A stretch of DNA of 59,263 bases from Streptosporangiales bacterium. GTDB lineage: Bacteria > Actinomycetota > Actinomycetes > Streptosporangiales > WHST01. Shown one piece after another: positions 1 to 8,109 of this stretch; the stretch's first letter is position 1, and each line of letters begins with the position of its first letter. The stretch spans positions 1 through 59,263 of the forward strand of contig WHTA01000030.1 in the NCBI GenBank assembly GCA_009379825.1, given 5' to 3'. The translations under genes were made by a program, and so were the position numbers. The notes under the pieces were generated by a model. It had not been told where the DNA came from. It searched no databases and worked only from the letters and a program-made list of their open reading frames with translations.

Positions 1-19
1 CGAGGTCACGACCGAGTAA
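1..19 (+). CDS. 3' end of an upstream gene (partial)
   Basis: Five sense codons (GAG GTC ACG ACC GAG) run into TAA at 17-19. A hairpin typical of a rho-independent terminator follows within 30 bases, which supports this being the true end of a rightward gene that starts outside the window. Nothing can be said about its product from five residues. Confidence 0.4.
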
Positions 20-44
20 GCACGACCCCGACACCCTGACCATC

Positions 45-74
45 AAGCCCCGCCGGCAACCGCCCGCGGGGCTT
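45..74 (+). terminator. Hairpin terminator of the upstream gene
   Basis: A perfect 9-bp stem, AAGCCCCGC at 45-53 pairing with GCGGGGCTT at 66-74, has a 12-base loop and ends in a short T/C-rich run. It lies just after the TAA at 17-19, so it probably ends that transcript. Confidence 0.6.
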
Positions 75-365
75 CCTCATAGCCACGCGACGTCCTCACC
101 CAACACGTCGCCATCGTCCTCATCCACAGCGTCGGGCAACAGCGGGTCGGTGTGCTCCGTGGCCGGTGTGTGGCGCGGGGTGGTGTGTCCTGTGGGCTGC
201 GCGCGGGCGGGCCGTGTGCGCTGCGCGGGCCGGTGTGCTCCGTGGCCGGTATGCGGCGCGCGAGCGGTGTGCCCTGTTGGGGCTGCGTGCGTGGGTGGGC
301 TGTGTGCTGCGCGGGCCGGTGGGGGGCCCAAGCTGGCCGGTCGAAGCGTTCGCGTCCTCAACACG
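75..365. repeat. GC-rich degenerate repeat spacer
   Basis: This gene-free stretch is built from variants of short G/T-rich units, for example GTGTGCTCCGTGGCCGGT near 150 and again near 233, and TGCGCGGGCCGGTG near 220 and 308. Open frames on both strands here are low-complexity (Arg/Pro/Gly/Ala-rich) and look non-coding. It lies at the 3' end of the leftward F420-type gene and resembles the longer spacers at 2.1-2.9 kb and 58.5-59.3 kb. Confidence 0.5.
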
Positions 366-794
366 TCATTGGCCGATGGGTTGGGCGGACCAGCCGCTCC
401 AGCGGTCGACGGTGAGTGCGATCACCGGGCCGGCCGGATACTGGTCCGCGTACTGCGGGTACTTCGCCGCTAGCAGTGCACCCACCTTGGCGATCTCGTC
501 GGTGTCGGTGTGCACCGTGGCTGTGCCGTCGGCGCGTGCCCACCACAGGCTCGTCCAGTCCTCGGCGTAGCTGTCGACCAGCGCGCAGACGGCCGGGTTC
601 TCGACGATGTTGGCGATCCGCCGCAATGCGGTGGTCGTCTTGGGCTTGTCGTCGACCGCGTGCAGGATCTGGTCGCCGTCGACCACGAAGGTGAACGGCA
701 CCAGGTGTGGCTGGCCGTCAGCGGTCACGGTGGCCAGCCTGGCCACCCGCGCCGTACGGAAGCGTTCGCGCGCCAGCTCCGGGGTCAGCTTCAT
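366..794 (-). CDS. PPOX-class F420-dependent oxidoreductase, Rv0121 type
   Basis: A 142-residue single-domain protein of the pyridoxamine 5'-phosphate oxidase-like split-barrel fold. The N-terminal pattern (RFRTARVARLATVTADGQPH, then VPFTFVVDGD) is typical of the actinobacterial F420-binding subfamily represented by M. tuberculosis Rv0121c (TIGR03668). Family members are cytoplasmic flavin/deazaflavin reductases of mostly unknown substrate. The length is normal for the family and the ATG at 792-794 gives a complete domain. It stands alone, so its neighbours give no functional hint. The subfamily call is by recognition; the substrate is unknown. Confidence 0.8.
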   Translation of the reverse strand: MKLTPELARERFRTARVARLATVTADGQPHLVPFTFVVDGDQILHAVDDKPKTTTALRRIANIVENPAVCALVDSYAEDWTSLWWARADGTATVHTDTDEIAKVGALLAAKYPQYADQYPAGPVIALTVDRWSGWSAQPIGQ

Positions 795-972
795 CGCTTG
801 CTCAGTGTCTCACCCGCAGTGCCGGTATTGGAGCGCTGCGTTCTGACAATGTCACCGTACGTGCCGGTGGGTGGGTGGACGGGGCCCGGCAGGGCGTCAT
901 GGTGGCGTAACCTCGCCCTTCGATGGTTCGTTGATCAGGACCACCGTTGGTCCACAGGACGAGGAGCCGCCC

Positions 973-2094
973 GTGCACCGCGCGAAGCGCCTTGGCCGCC
1001 CGCGGCCGGCCGTGTTGCTGCTTGCGCTGCCGGCAGTGGCTGGCGCGCTGGTAGTCGGCACCGCCACGGCGCCGCCTGCGGACGCCGGCCGGGTGCAGGT
1101 GTCCGACACCAGGTTCACGTCAACCGGCCAGCAGGTGACGGTCAGCGTGCAGCTCGGTCCCCTGGAGAAGGGCAAGCTGGGGCTCACCCCGCCGGGTGGC
1201 AGCAAGCCGGTCGAGGTGGCTTCAGGCACCGGCCCGAAGAAGCTCTCGTACACGATGTCGCTGTCCTGTCCCGACTACGACGGGTCGTGCGTCGAGGACG
1301 GCCGGCGTACCCCCGCGAGCAACGGGAAGTGGACCGTAACCTTCGGTAGCCAGGTGCTCGTGCTCGGCAGCGGGTCCGAGTCGTCGTTCGTCGTGGACGC
1401 GCCGCCGCAGACGCCGCGCGGTGTCTCCGCCGACGCGTCGTCGAAGCAGGTCGCGGTGCAGTGGCGCAAGGGCGTGGAACCCGACCTCACGGCGTACAAG
1501 GTGTCCGTCGGCGGGCGCAGCGAGCAGGTCGCCGTCGGCCGCGCCTGTGGTGGCAGCAGTTGCTCCGCGTCGCTCCCGGCGCCGGGTGGCGGCGGCCGCA
1601 CCCCGGTGAAGGTGGTGGCCATCGGCGACGGCGCAGACGGCCAGCTCTCCTCCGGCGCCGCCGCGACGAAGGTGACCGTGCCGACGGCTGCGAAGACCCG
1701 GATGGCCGGCGACCGTAGGGGCACTGGCGGCAAGGCGGGTAGCAGTGGCGCCCGCAAGCCCGGTGGCAGCGGTTTCCCCAAGCCGGGCATCGGCGGCGAC
1801 TCGGCGAAGGGCGGTTTCCCCACCACCAGCGAGACGCCGGCCAGCGATCCGTACCCCTCGTTCGGGGTACGGCCGGAGGTGGCGCCGGTGAAGAAGTCCT
1901 CGCCTACGAAGCAGCGGGCGAGCGAGCCGGTCGCGTACGGACAGGCACGCGGTGACGTCGCGGTGCCGGTGGCCCTGGCTCTCGTCCTGGTGCTCGCCAG
2001 CTGGCACCTGTTGCTATGGAGCCGCGCCGGCAAGCTGCGCCCCGCCTTCGCCCGCGTCCGCCGAGCAGCCCGCGGACGACACAGCCGCCGCTGA
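973..2094 (+). CDS. Secreted, membrane-anchored Fn3-like protein
   Basis: A 373-residue protein. The GTG at 973 is chosen because GAGGAG lies 7 bases upstream and the protein then opens with a classical signal peptide: Arg/Lys-rich start, hydrophobic core LLLALPAVAGALVVG, small-residue cleavage region. Residues about 35-140 form a beta-rich extracellular segment. Residues about 145-240 (PQTPRGVSADASSKQVAVQW onward) read like a fibronectin type III domain. A Gly/Lys/Ser/Pro-rich linker follows, then one hydrophobic segment (VALALVLVLASWHLLLW) and a basic tail, as in a C-terminal membrane anchor. It is probably a cell-surface protein. I do not recognise a specific family and no enzymatic motif is visible. 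Confidence 0.7.
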   Translation: MHRAKRLGRPRPAVLLLALPAVAGALVVGTATAPPADAGRVQVSDTRFTSTGQQVTVSVQLGPLEKGKLGLTPPGGSKPVEVASGTGPKKLSYTMSLSCPDYDGSCVEDGRRTPASNGKWTVTFGSQVLVLGSGSESSFVVDAPPQTPRGVSADASSKQVAVQWRKGVEPDLTAYKVSVGGRSEQVAVGRACGGSSCSASLPAPGGGGRTPVKVVAIGDGADGQLSSGAAATKVTVPTAAKTRMAGDRRGTGGKAGSSGARKPGGSGFPKPGIGGDSAKGGFPTTSETPASDPYPSFGVRPEVAPVKKSSPTKQRASEPVAYGQARGDVAVPVALALVLVLASWHLLLWSRAGKLRPAFARVRRAARGRHSRR

Positions 2095-2990
2095 CCCGTC
2101 AGCCCGAGCTGTGCAGGACCACCCATTCCTGGTCGCCGCAGCCCGCGCCGAGCCACACCGCAGAGGTTGCCTGGCCATGTTGGCCGCCCTGAGGTGTCTC
2201 GCACGCGCCTGACCAGGCCGCGCCTGCTTGGTCACGTTGCCCGCAGGGGACTGTCTCGTACGCCGCTGACCGTGCCGGCGCGCTGGGCGACCGCGCACGT
2301 GCCTTGTCACGTTGTCACACCCGGGCCACCCCGCACACCGCTTGACCACGCAGCCTGTACTGCGCTGCTTCACGCGGACCGGGTCACCGGGGCCCACGCT
2401 GAGGCGCCGCTGCAGGCGGCTTCGTCATGCTGCTCGCACCGACCCACGCTGCACGCCGCCAACTATGCCGCGGCCGTCGCCTGATCCACGCCGTCTGACT
2501 GGCTGGCTCGCGCTGGGTCGCCTCGCGCGGCGCCTGGTCGGCCAAGCCACGCGCGGTCTGTGTGGCGTTAAAGCCATGTCCGCGGGGCGGCGGGCGCCCG
2601 CGCCTGGCCGGTTCGTGCCAAGTGGTCTGGGGCTGTCGAGGCATGCTGCGCTGCCTTGCGCGACGCCTGGTCGGGTAGCGCGCGTGGCCGCGGGCCCGTC
2701 GAAGGGTCCAGGTGTCGCCCTCGGCCGTTGGCTGGCTGGTATGTCGTCAGCCGGCGTGGCGTGACTGGGGCGGTCCGTGCTGCGCTGCCTTGCACGACGC
2801 CTGGTCGGGTAACCCGCGTGGCAGCGCGCGGTGTCAAGCTGCGCCGGTAGCCCACGGTGCCTGGTTATGGTCGCGGGTCGCTTGAGCGGTCGGCGCCGGG
2901 GTCGGCTCGTGCGTTGCTGAGCCGGCTTGGCGGTGGTGAGCTACGTCGCACCTGGCCGGTCGGTGGGTGGTGCGGGCCTAGCCTGGGTGC
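2095..2990. repeat. Gene-free GC-rich degenerate repeat region
   Basis: About 900 bases without a credible gene. The sequence is a run of related units around CGCCTGRYCRGG, GCTGCCTTGC and CCTGGTCGG motifs. Frames on both strands are low-complexity and lack ribosome sites. The region separates a rightward surface-protein gene from a rightward MFS gene. The right end, with GGAGGTGGGT at 2991-3000, serves the MFS gene. Confidence 0.5.
2644..2822 (+). repeat. Pair of 45-bp imperfect direct repeats
   Basis: Copies at 2644-2688 and 2778-2822 share TGCTGCGCTGCCTTGC, one differing base, then CGACGCCTGGTCGGGTA and CGCGTGGC with a few differences. They are 134 bp apart start to start. They are the clearest repeated units within the gene-free region 2095-2990. 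Confidence 0.7.
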
Positions 2991-3000
2991 GGAGGTGGGT

Positions 3001-4227
3001 ATGGCGCTCAGCTGGCGACCCGACCTGCCGACTGCGCGGGGGTGGACGCTCGTGCTCGGGGTGAGTGTCACCCAGCTCGTGTCGTGGGGTGTGCTCGTCT
3101 ACGCGTTCTCCGTGCTCGTGGTGCCGATGCGGGCCGAGCTCGGGTGGTCGCCGGCGCTCTTGAACGCGGGATACGCCGTCGCGATGGTCACCTCGGGGGT
3201 GCTGGCCGTGCCGGTCGGGCGTTGGCTGCAGGCTCGCGGCGCCCGCGGGCTGATGGTTGCCGGCAGCGTGCTCGCCGCCGCGGTGTTGGCGAGCTGGTCG
3301 GGAGTGCATTCGGTGCCCGTGTTCTTCGGGGTGTTCGTGCTCGCCGGGGTTGCCATGGCGATGTCGCTGTACGAGGTGGCGTTCGCGGTGACGACCGCCT
3401 GGTTCCGGCAGCTGCGGTCGCGTGCGGTGTTGGTCGTGACGGTGTTCGGCGGCTTCGCCAGCGTCGTCTTCATCCCCGTGACGGGTGCGCTGAGCTCCAC
3501 GCTCGGCTGGCGCCAGGCGCTGCTCGTGCTCGCGGTCTGGGTCGCGGCGTTCAACGTGCCCGTGCTCGCGCTTTCGCTACGCCGGCCCGCGCAGCCGGCC
3601 ACCGCCGCCCCGCTCGGGCAGCAGGCGAGCCGCGCCGACATCGTGCGCAGTGCCTCGTTCCGCTGGCTCACGGTGTGCCTGACCTGCTCGACCGCCGGAC
3701 GGGTCGCGGTCGCCGTGGTGTTCGTCGCGTACCTGGTGGATCGCGGCTTCTCGCTGAAGTGGGCGGCGCTGGTCGCCGGCACGATCGGCCTGACGCAGGT
3801 CGGCGGACGGGTGCTCGTGACGCTGCTGCGGCGGTGGGTCGCCGAGGCGCACACGACGTGCGCGGTGTTCGTCGCCCAGGGGCTTGTGATGGCGCTGCCG
3901 CTGGCGACCACCGGCCACGACCGGGCGGCCGCGGTCGCCATCTGGGTGTTCGTACTGGTCTTCGGGCTGGGCGTCGGCCTGTCCGAGCTGCTGCGCGGGA
4001 CGCTCGTCGCCGACTACTACGGCGCCGAGCAGTTCCCCAGCGTCAACGGCGTGCTCTCCACGTTCGTCGTCGGCGCTCGCGCCGCCGGACCGTTCGTCGC
4101 CGGGCTCGCGTACGCCGCGTTCGACAGCTACGCCCCGGTGCTCGTCGGCGCCGGCGTGACGGCCCTGGTCGGCGCCGGCAGCCTGCTCGCCGCCGGACGC
4201 GCCCGTAGGGCCGAGCTCGCCACCTAG
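3001..4227 (+). CDS. MFS transporter
   Basis: A 408-residue integral membrane protein with the alternating hydrophobic segments of a 12-helix major facilitator. The ATG at 3001 is chosen because GGAGG at 2991-2995 sits 5 bases upstream. A longer frame open to 2857 adds only low-complexity residues. The N-terminal half has the family's VPMRAELGWSPALLNAGYAV region, and a basic RLQ-RSRAV loop follows helix 5. Its last 4 bases overlap the convergent Ddn-like gene. The substrate cannot be inferred; the monocarboxylate/OFA-like look (VSWGVLVYAFSVLVVPM) is only suggestive. Confidence 0.85.
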   Translation: MALSWRPDLPTARGWTLVLGVSVTQLVSWGVLVYAFSVLVVPMRAELGWSPALLNAGYAVAMVTSGVLAVPVGRWLQARGARGLMVAGSVLAAAVLASWSGVHSVPVFFGVFVLAGVAMAMSLYEVAFAVTTAWFRQLRSRAVLVVTVFGGFASVVFIPVTGALSSTLGWRQALLVLAVWVAAFNVPVLALSLRRPAQPATAAPLGQQASRADIVRSASFRWLTVCLTCSTAGRVAVAVVFVAYLVDRGFSLKWAALVAGTIGLTQVGGRVLVTLLRRWVAEAHTTCAVFVAQGLVMALPLATTGHDRAAAVAIWVFVLVFGLGVGLSELLRGTLVADYYGAEQFPSVNGVLSTFVVGARAAGPFVAGLAYAAFDSYAPVLVGAGVTALVGAGSLLAAGRARRAELAT

Positions 4228-4661
4228 GCCTTGGCGAGGGCGACCACGGGGATCTGTCGGTCGGTCTTCGTGGCGTAGGTGTCGTAGCTGGGCCAGAACT
4301 GCGTCATCTGGCGCCAGCAGCGGTCGCGTTCCTCGCCCTCGAGCACCGTCGGGGTGACGATGAACGACTCGCCGTCCAGCTCTACGGTGCCGCGGCCGTT
4401 CGCGCGGAGGTTCAGCCACCAGGCGGGGTGCGAGTCGCTGCCGCCGTACGAGGCGATGACGACGAGCCGGTCGCCGTCGGCTACGTAGAACAGCGGGACG
4501 GTGCGCGGTTGGCCGGACTTGCGCCCCACGGTGGTCAGCAGCAGCTGCGGGTTCTTACCCGGGCCGCGCGCCTTGCCGCCAGACCGGCGGAACCTTCCCG
4601 CCTCGAACCGCATCATCAGGCGCATCAGCGCGCGGGTCGCCCTGCCGGGTGGTTTCGCCAT
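4224..4661 (-). CDS. Deazaflavin (F420)-dependent nitroreductase, Ddn family
   Basis: A 145-residue protein matching the nitroreductase/deazaflavin-dependent oxidoreductase family (TIGR00026; M. tuberculosis Ddn). Visible hallmarks are LLLTTVGRKSGQPRTVPLFY, then VVIASYGG, then HPAWWLNLRANGRGTVELDG. Members use reduced F420 to reduce quinones or nitro compounds at the membrane. The N-terminal stretch (ATRALMRLMMRFEAGRF) is an amphipathic helix consistent with membrane association. The gene is convergent with the MFS gene, with a 4-bp overlap of 3' ends. Substrate unknown. Confidence 0.85.
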   Translation of the reverse strand: MAKPPGRATRALMRLMMRFEAGRFRRSGGKARGPGKNPQLLLTTVGRKSGQPRTVPLFYVADGDRLVVIASYGGSDSHPAWWLNLRANGRGTVELDGESFIVTPTVLEGEERDRCWRQMTQFWPSYDTYATKTDRQIPVVALAKA

Positions 4662-4670
4662 AGCACCACT

Positions 4671-4937
4671 CTAGGCACGCCTCGGGGCCGGACCGCCGTT
4701 GTTGCGGGCCTGCTTGGCCTTGCGGGCGCGGGCCAGCCGGGCGAAGCCGCGGCGCGCCAGCCGCAGCCCGACGACGAGGACGAGCATGGTGATCAGGCCG
4801 GCGAGGAAGCCGTCGAGGCCGTCGAAGGTGTCCAGGGTGAGGCCGTACCACTGCGGGGTCGGCTCGCCTATCCCGGTGACGAAGCCGATGGCGAACGCCG
4901 CCGCCATGACGACCAGGATGAGCCCGAGCATGACCAT
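4671..4937 (-). CDS. Small two-helix membrane protein
   Basis: An 88-residue protein read from ATG at 4935-4937. A second in-frame ATG sits two codons later. It has two hydrophobic helices, MLGLILVVMAAAFAIGFV near the N-terminus and FLAGLITMLVLVVGLRLA at residues about 44-61, followed by a strongly basic, Arg/Lys-rich cytoplasmic tail. The overall plan recalls LapA/DUF1049-type small membrane proteins but I cannot assign it. It lies between the Ddn-like gene and the large helicase gene, all leftward. Function unknown. Confidence 0.6.
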   Translation of the reverse strand: MVMLGLILVVMAAAFAIGFVTGIGEPTPQWYGLTLDTFDGLDGFLAGLITMLVLVVGLRLARRGFARLARARKAKQARNNGGPAPRRA

Positions 4938-5004
4938 GCAGGTCCGCCTTTCACCGTGTCCACGGGCGCAAGTATGGCAATCCAGCCGTCGCCCGCGGAG
5001 CTGG

Positions 5005-7323
5005 CTACGACTCCAGCAGCAGGTCGAGCAACCGTACGGCGCCGCGCTTGTCGAGCGGGTCGTTGCCGTTGCCGCATTTCGGTGACTGGACGCAGGACGG
5101 GCAGCCGGTTTCGCACTCGCAGGCCGCGATGGCGTCCCTGGTGGCGGCCAACCACTCCCGGGCGGCCGCGTAGCCGCGCTCGGCGAAGCCGGCGCCGCCC
5201 GGATGGCCGTCGTAGACGAAGACGGTGGGCCGGCCGGTGTCCTCGTGCAGGGCCGTGGATACGCCGCCGACGTCCCAGCGGTCACAGGTGGCGAACAGCG
5301 GCAGCAGGCCGATGGACGCGTGCTCCGCGGCGTGCGCGGCGCCCGGGAGGTCGGCCGGTTCGATGCCCGCCGCGGTTATCGCGTCCGCCGGCAGCGTCCA
5401 CCACACCGCGCGGGTGCGCAGCGTGCGGGCGGGCAGGTCGAGCGGCTCCTCGCCGAGCACCTCGCGGGTGGCCAGGTGCCGGCGCAGGAAGCCGACGACC
5501 TGTTGGGTGACCTCGACGGTGCCGGTACAGAGCTGCGCGTCGCCCCAGTCGGTGCCGGCCTGCTGCTCGACGATGCTGATGTCGGTGAGCTCTCTGGCCG
5601 TCGTGGTGTACTCTGGGTCGGCGCGCTCCACGAACGCGGCGGCGTCGTCGAGGTCGAGCTCCTGCACGAGGTACGTCTCGCCCTGGTGGAGGTACACCGC
5701 ACCGGTGTGCACCTGGTTGTGTGCCGCCGCGGTGTCGACGGTGCCGAGCAGCCGGCCGGTGCCGTCCTCGACCAGGCTGACCGGCACACCCCCGGAGCCG
5801 CGCAGGTCGGCGAGGTCGTGGGCGCGACCGCGGCCGGTCCAGAACCAGCCGGCCTTACGGCGGCGCAGCTGGCCACGGCGCTCCAGCTCCGCCACCACCT
5901 CGGGTGCGGCGTCGCCGAACACCGCGAGGCCGGCTGGCGTCAACGGCAGCTCGGCCGCGGCCGAGCACAGGTGCGGCGCGAGGACGTACGGGTTGTCCGG
6001 GTCGAGGACGGTCTCCTCCACCGGCTGGCCGAACAGCGCCTGCGGGTGGTGCACGAGGTAGGTGTCGAGCGGGTCGTCCCTGGCGACGAGCACCGCGAGG
6101 GCACGCTGCCCGGCCCGGCCGGCCCTGCCCACCTGCTGCCACAGCGACGCGCGGGTGCCCGGCCAGCCGACGATGAGCACCGCGTCCAGGCCGGCGATGT
6201 CGATGCCGAGCTCGAGCGCGTTCGTCGTCGAGACGCCGAGCAGCGAGCCGTTCGCGAGGCGCCGCTCCAGCTCGCGGCGCTCCTCGGGCAGGTAGCCGCC
6301 GCGGTACGCGGCGACCCGGCCCTGCAGCTGCGGCACCGCGGCGCCGACGTGCCGCTTGGCCTCCATCGCCACTACCTCCGCGCCGCGGCGGGAGCGTACG
6401 AACGCCAGCGTGCGCACCTCCGTGCAGACCAGGTCGGCGAGCAGGTCAGCGGCCTCGCCGGTGGCGCTGCGGCGTACCGGCGCGCCGTTCTCGCCGGTGA
6501 GCTCGGTCAGCGGCGGCTCCCACAGCGCGAACGAGGTCGCGCCGCGCGGCGAGGCGTCGTCGGTCACGGCGGCCACCTCGACGCCGGTGAGCCGGCCGGC
6601 GGCGTGCGCGGGCGACGAGACGGTGGCGGACGCGAGGGCGAACACCGGCTCGCTGCCGTACTTCGCGCACACCCGGCGCAGCCGGCGCAGCACCTGGGCC
6701 ACGTGCGAGCCGAACACGCCGCGGTAGTGGTGGCACTCGTCGACCACCACGTACTGCAGCCGGCGCAGGAACGCCGCCCACTGCTCGTGCCTGGCGAGCA
6801 GGCCGTGGTGCAGCATGTCCGGGTTGGTGAGCACGTAGTTCGCGTGGCGCCGCACCCACTGCCGTTCCTCGTAGCTGGTGTCGCCGTCGTAGACCGCCGG
6901 CCGCAGGCCGGGCAGCTCGAGCTCGTGCAGGGAGCGCAGCTGGTCGCGGGCCAGCGCCTTGGTGGGGGCGAGGTAGAGACCGGTACCCGCGTCCGCGGCC
7001 GCGGTGGCGCTGACCGGCAGCAGGTAGGCGAGCGTCTTACCGGACGCCGTGCCGGTGGCCACCACGACCGACCGGCCGGACCACGCGTGCTCCGCGGCGT
7101 CGACCTGATGCTGCCACGGCCCCGGTACGCCGGCCGCGACGAACTGCTCCCTGCACTCCGCCGGCAGCCAGGCCGGCCACCCGGTGGTGGTGCCAGCGCG
7201 CGCCGGCACCTCCTCCAGGTGGGTGAGCGTCGGGTGCTCGGCGGTGCCCCGGCTGGCGGCCCGCTGCCTGATCAGGTCGGCCGGGTCGGCGGATGTCGTC
7301 TGTGGTTCCACGGTGGGAACCAT
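5005..7323 (-). CDS. DEAD/DEAH-box helicase with C-terminal DUF1998 Zn cluster (MrfA/SftH type)
   Basis: A 772-residue superfamily 2 helicase. Motifs in order: Walker A GTASGKT, motif II DECH ([11 protein letters not shown]), motif III SAT ([10 protein letters not shown]), motif V region [15 protein letters not shown], and motif [13 protein letters not shown]. The C-terminal region carries four clustered cysteines ([10 protein letters not shown], then [13 protein letters not shown]), the DUF1998 zinc site. This arrangement matches Bacillus YprA/MrfA, a mitomycin-lesion repair helicase, and mycobacterial SftH, a 3'-5' helicase. ATG at 7323 gives [15 protein letters not shown] longer frame to 7458 would run into the divergent STAS gene. 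Probable role: nucleotide-excision-independent DNA repair. Confidence 0.9.
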   Translation of the reverse strand: MVPTVEPQTTSADPADLIRQRAASRGTAEHPTLTHLEEVPARAGTTTGWPAWLPAECREQFVAAGVPGPWQHQVDAAEHAWSGRSVVVATGTASGKTLAYLLPVSATAAADAGTGLYLAPTKALARDQLRSLHELELPGLRPAVYDGDTSYEERQWVRRHANYVLTNPDMLHHGLLARHEQWAAFLRRLQYVVVDECHHYRGVFGSHVAQVLRRLRRVCAKYGSEPVFALASATVSSPAHAAGRLTGVEVAAVTDDASPRGATSFALWEPPLTELTGENGAPVRRSATGEAADLLADLVCTEVRTLAFVRSRRGAEVVAMEAKRHVGAAVPQLQGRVAAYRGGYLPEERRELERRLANGSLLGVSTTNALELGIDIAGLDAVLIVGWPGTRASLWQQVGRAGRAGQRALAVLVARDDPLDTYLVHHPQALFGQPVEETVLDPDNPYVLAPHLCSAAAELPLTPAGLAVFGDAAPEVVAELERRGQLRRRKAGWFWTGRGRAHDLADLRGSGGVPVSLVEDGTGRLLGTVDTAAAHNQVHTGAVYLHQGETYLVQELDLDDAAAFVERADPEYTTTARELTDISIVEQQAGTDWGDAQLCTGTVEVTQQVVGFLRRHLATREVLGEEPLDLPARTLRTRAVWWTLPADAITAAGIEPADLPGAAHAAEHASIGLLPLFATCDRWDVGGVSTALHEDTGRPTVFVYDGHPGGAGFAERGYAAAREWLAATRDAIAACECETGCPSCVQSPKCGNGNDPLDKRGAVRLLDLLLES

Positions 7324-7417
7324 TCTCTCCGTACGCGCCGACACATGGTTGAATGCCAGGCGGGGGCCGTGGCCGATCCCCGGCGTGGCACCGCTGGCGT
7401 CGACCGATGGAGGATCT

Positions 7418-7759
7418 GTGGACCTGTCACTGACGACCAAGGCCGAGGGTGACCGCACGGTCGTGGAGGTCGTCGGCGAGATCGACGTCTACACCGCGCC
7501 CAAGCTCCGCGAGGCGTTCATCGACCTGGTGGCCCAGGGCGCGTACCACCTGGTGATCGACATGGAACAGGTGGAGTTCCTCGACTCCACCGGTCTCGGC
7601 GTGCTCGTCGGTGGGCTCAAGCGGGTGCGCGCCCATGACGGCACGCTCCGGCTGGTCTGCTCGCAGGAGCGGATCCTGAAGATCTTCCGGGTGACCGGTC
7701 TCACGAAGGTGTTCCCGATCCACAGCTCCCTGGCCGACGCTCTGACCGTCGAGTCCTGA
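7418..7759 (+). CDS. STAS-domain anti-sigma factor antagonist
   Basis: A 113-residue single STAS domain. The GTG at 7418 follows GGAGG at 7409-7413. The signature [15 protein letters not shown] at residues 20-34 and [15 protein letters not shown] at 56-70 are diagnostic. Ser57 in D-S-T-G-L is the expected phosphorylation site, at the position equivalent to SpoIIAA Ser58. When dephosphorylated such proteins bind an anti-sigma kinase and free its sigma factor. No RsbW-like kinase or sigma gene lies next to it, so it is an orphan partner. It is divergent from the helicase gene. Confidence 0.9.
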   Translation: MDLSLTTKAEGDRTVVEVVGEIDVYTAPKLREAFIDLVAQGAYHLVIDMEQVEFLDSTGLGVLVGGLKRVRAHDGTLRLVCSQERILKIFRVTGLTKVFPIHSSLADALTVES

Positions 7760-8109
7760 CGGTGGCGCGCTCGTCACCCACGGTGAGGTATGCGTGTGGT
7801 CGCGGAGAGAGAGGTCGTGCGCGATCACCACTGGCACTCGTCGGCCATGTGATCTTCCTCTCCTGGGAACCCTCTCCGCGCTGGCGGCGCAGAGATCATC
7901 GCCGTGCGGGTAGGCGATGTGGGGCGTATGTCGGTATCCCCGGTTGGTAGTTGATCTTGCTCGGCCGCTACACTCACCGCGCAGCCGCCTGTATGTGCGG
8001 CCTCTACGCCTACCAAAGCCCTGGCACCACGTTCGTGACCCGAACGCGCTAGGTGTGCACCACAGGTCGGCGGGGGTGGGATACGAAGTGCCTTACCAAG
8101 GAGGACGGG
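7760..8109. other. Upstream region of hppA, no gene seen
   Basis: These 350 bases lie between the STAS gene and hppA. No open frame has a plausible ribosome site or composition. The segment is somewhat less GC-rich than its neighbours around 7930-8000 (AGTTGATCTTGCTC, TACACT), where the hppA promoter may lie, but no -35/-10 pair with normal spacing is convincing. AAGGAGG at 8098-8104 is the hppA ribosome-binding site. Confidence 0.5.
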
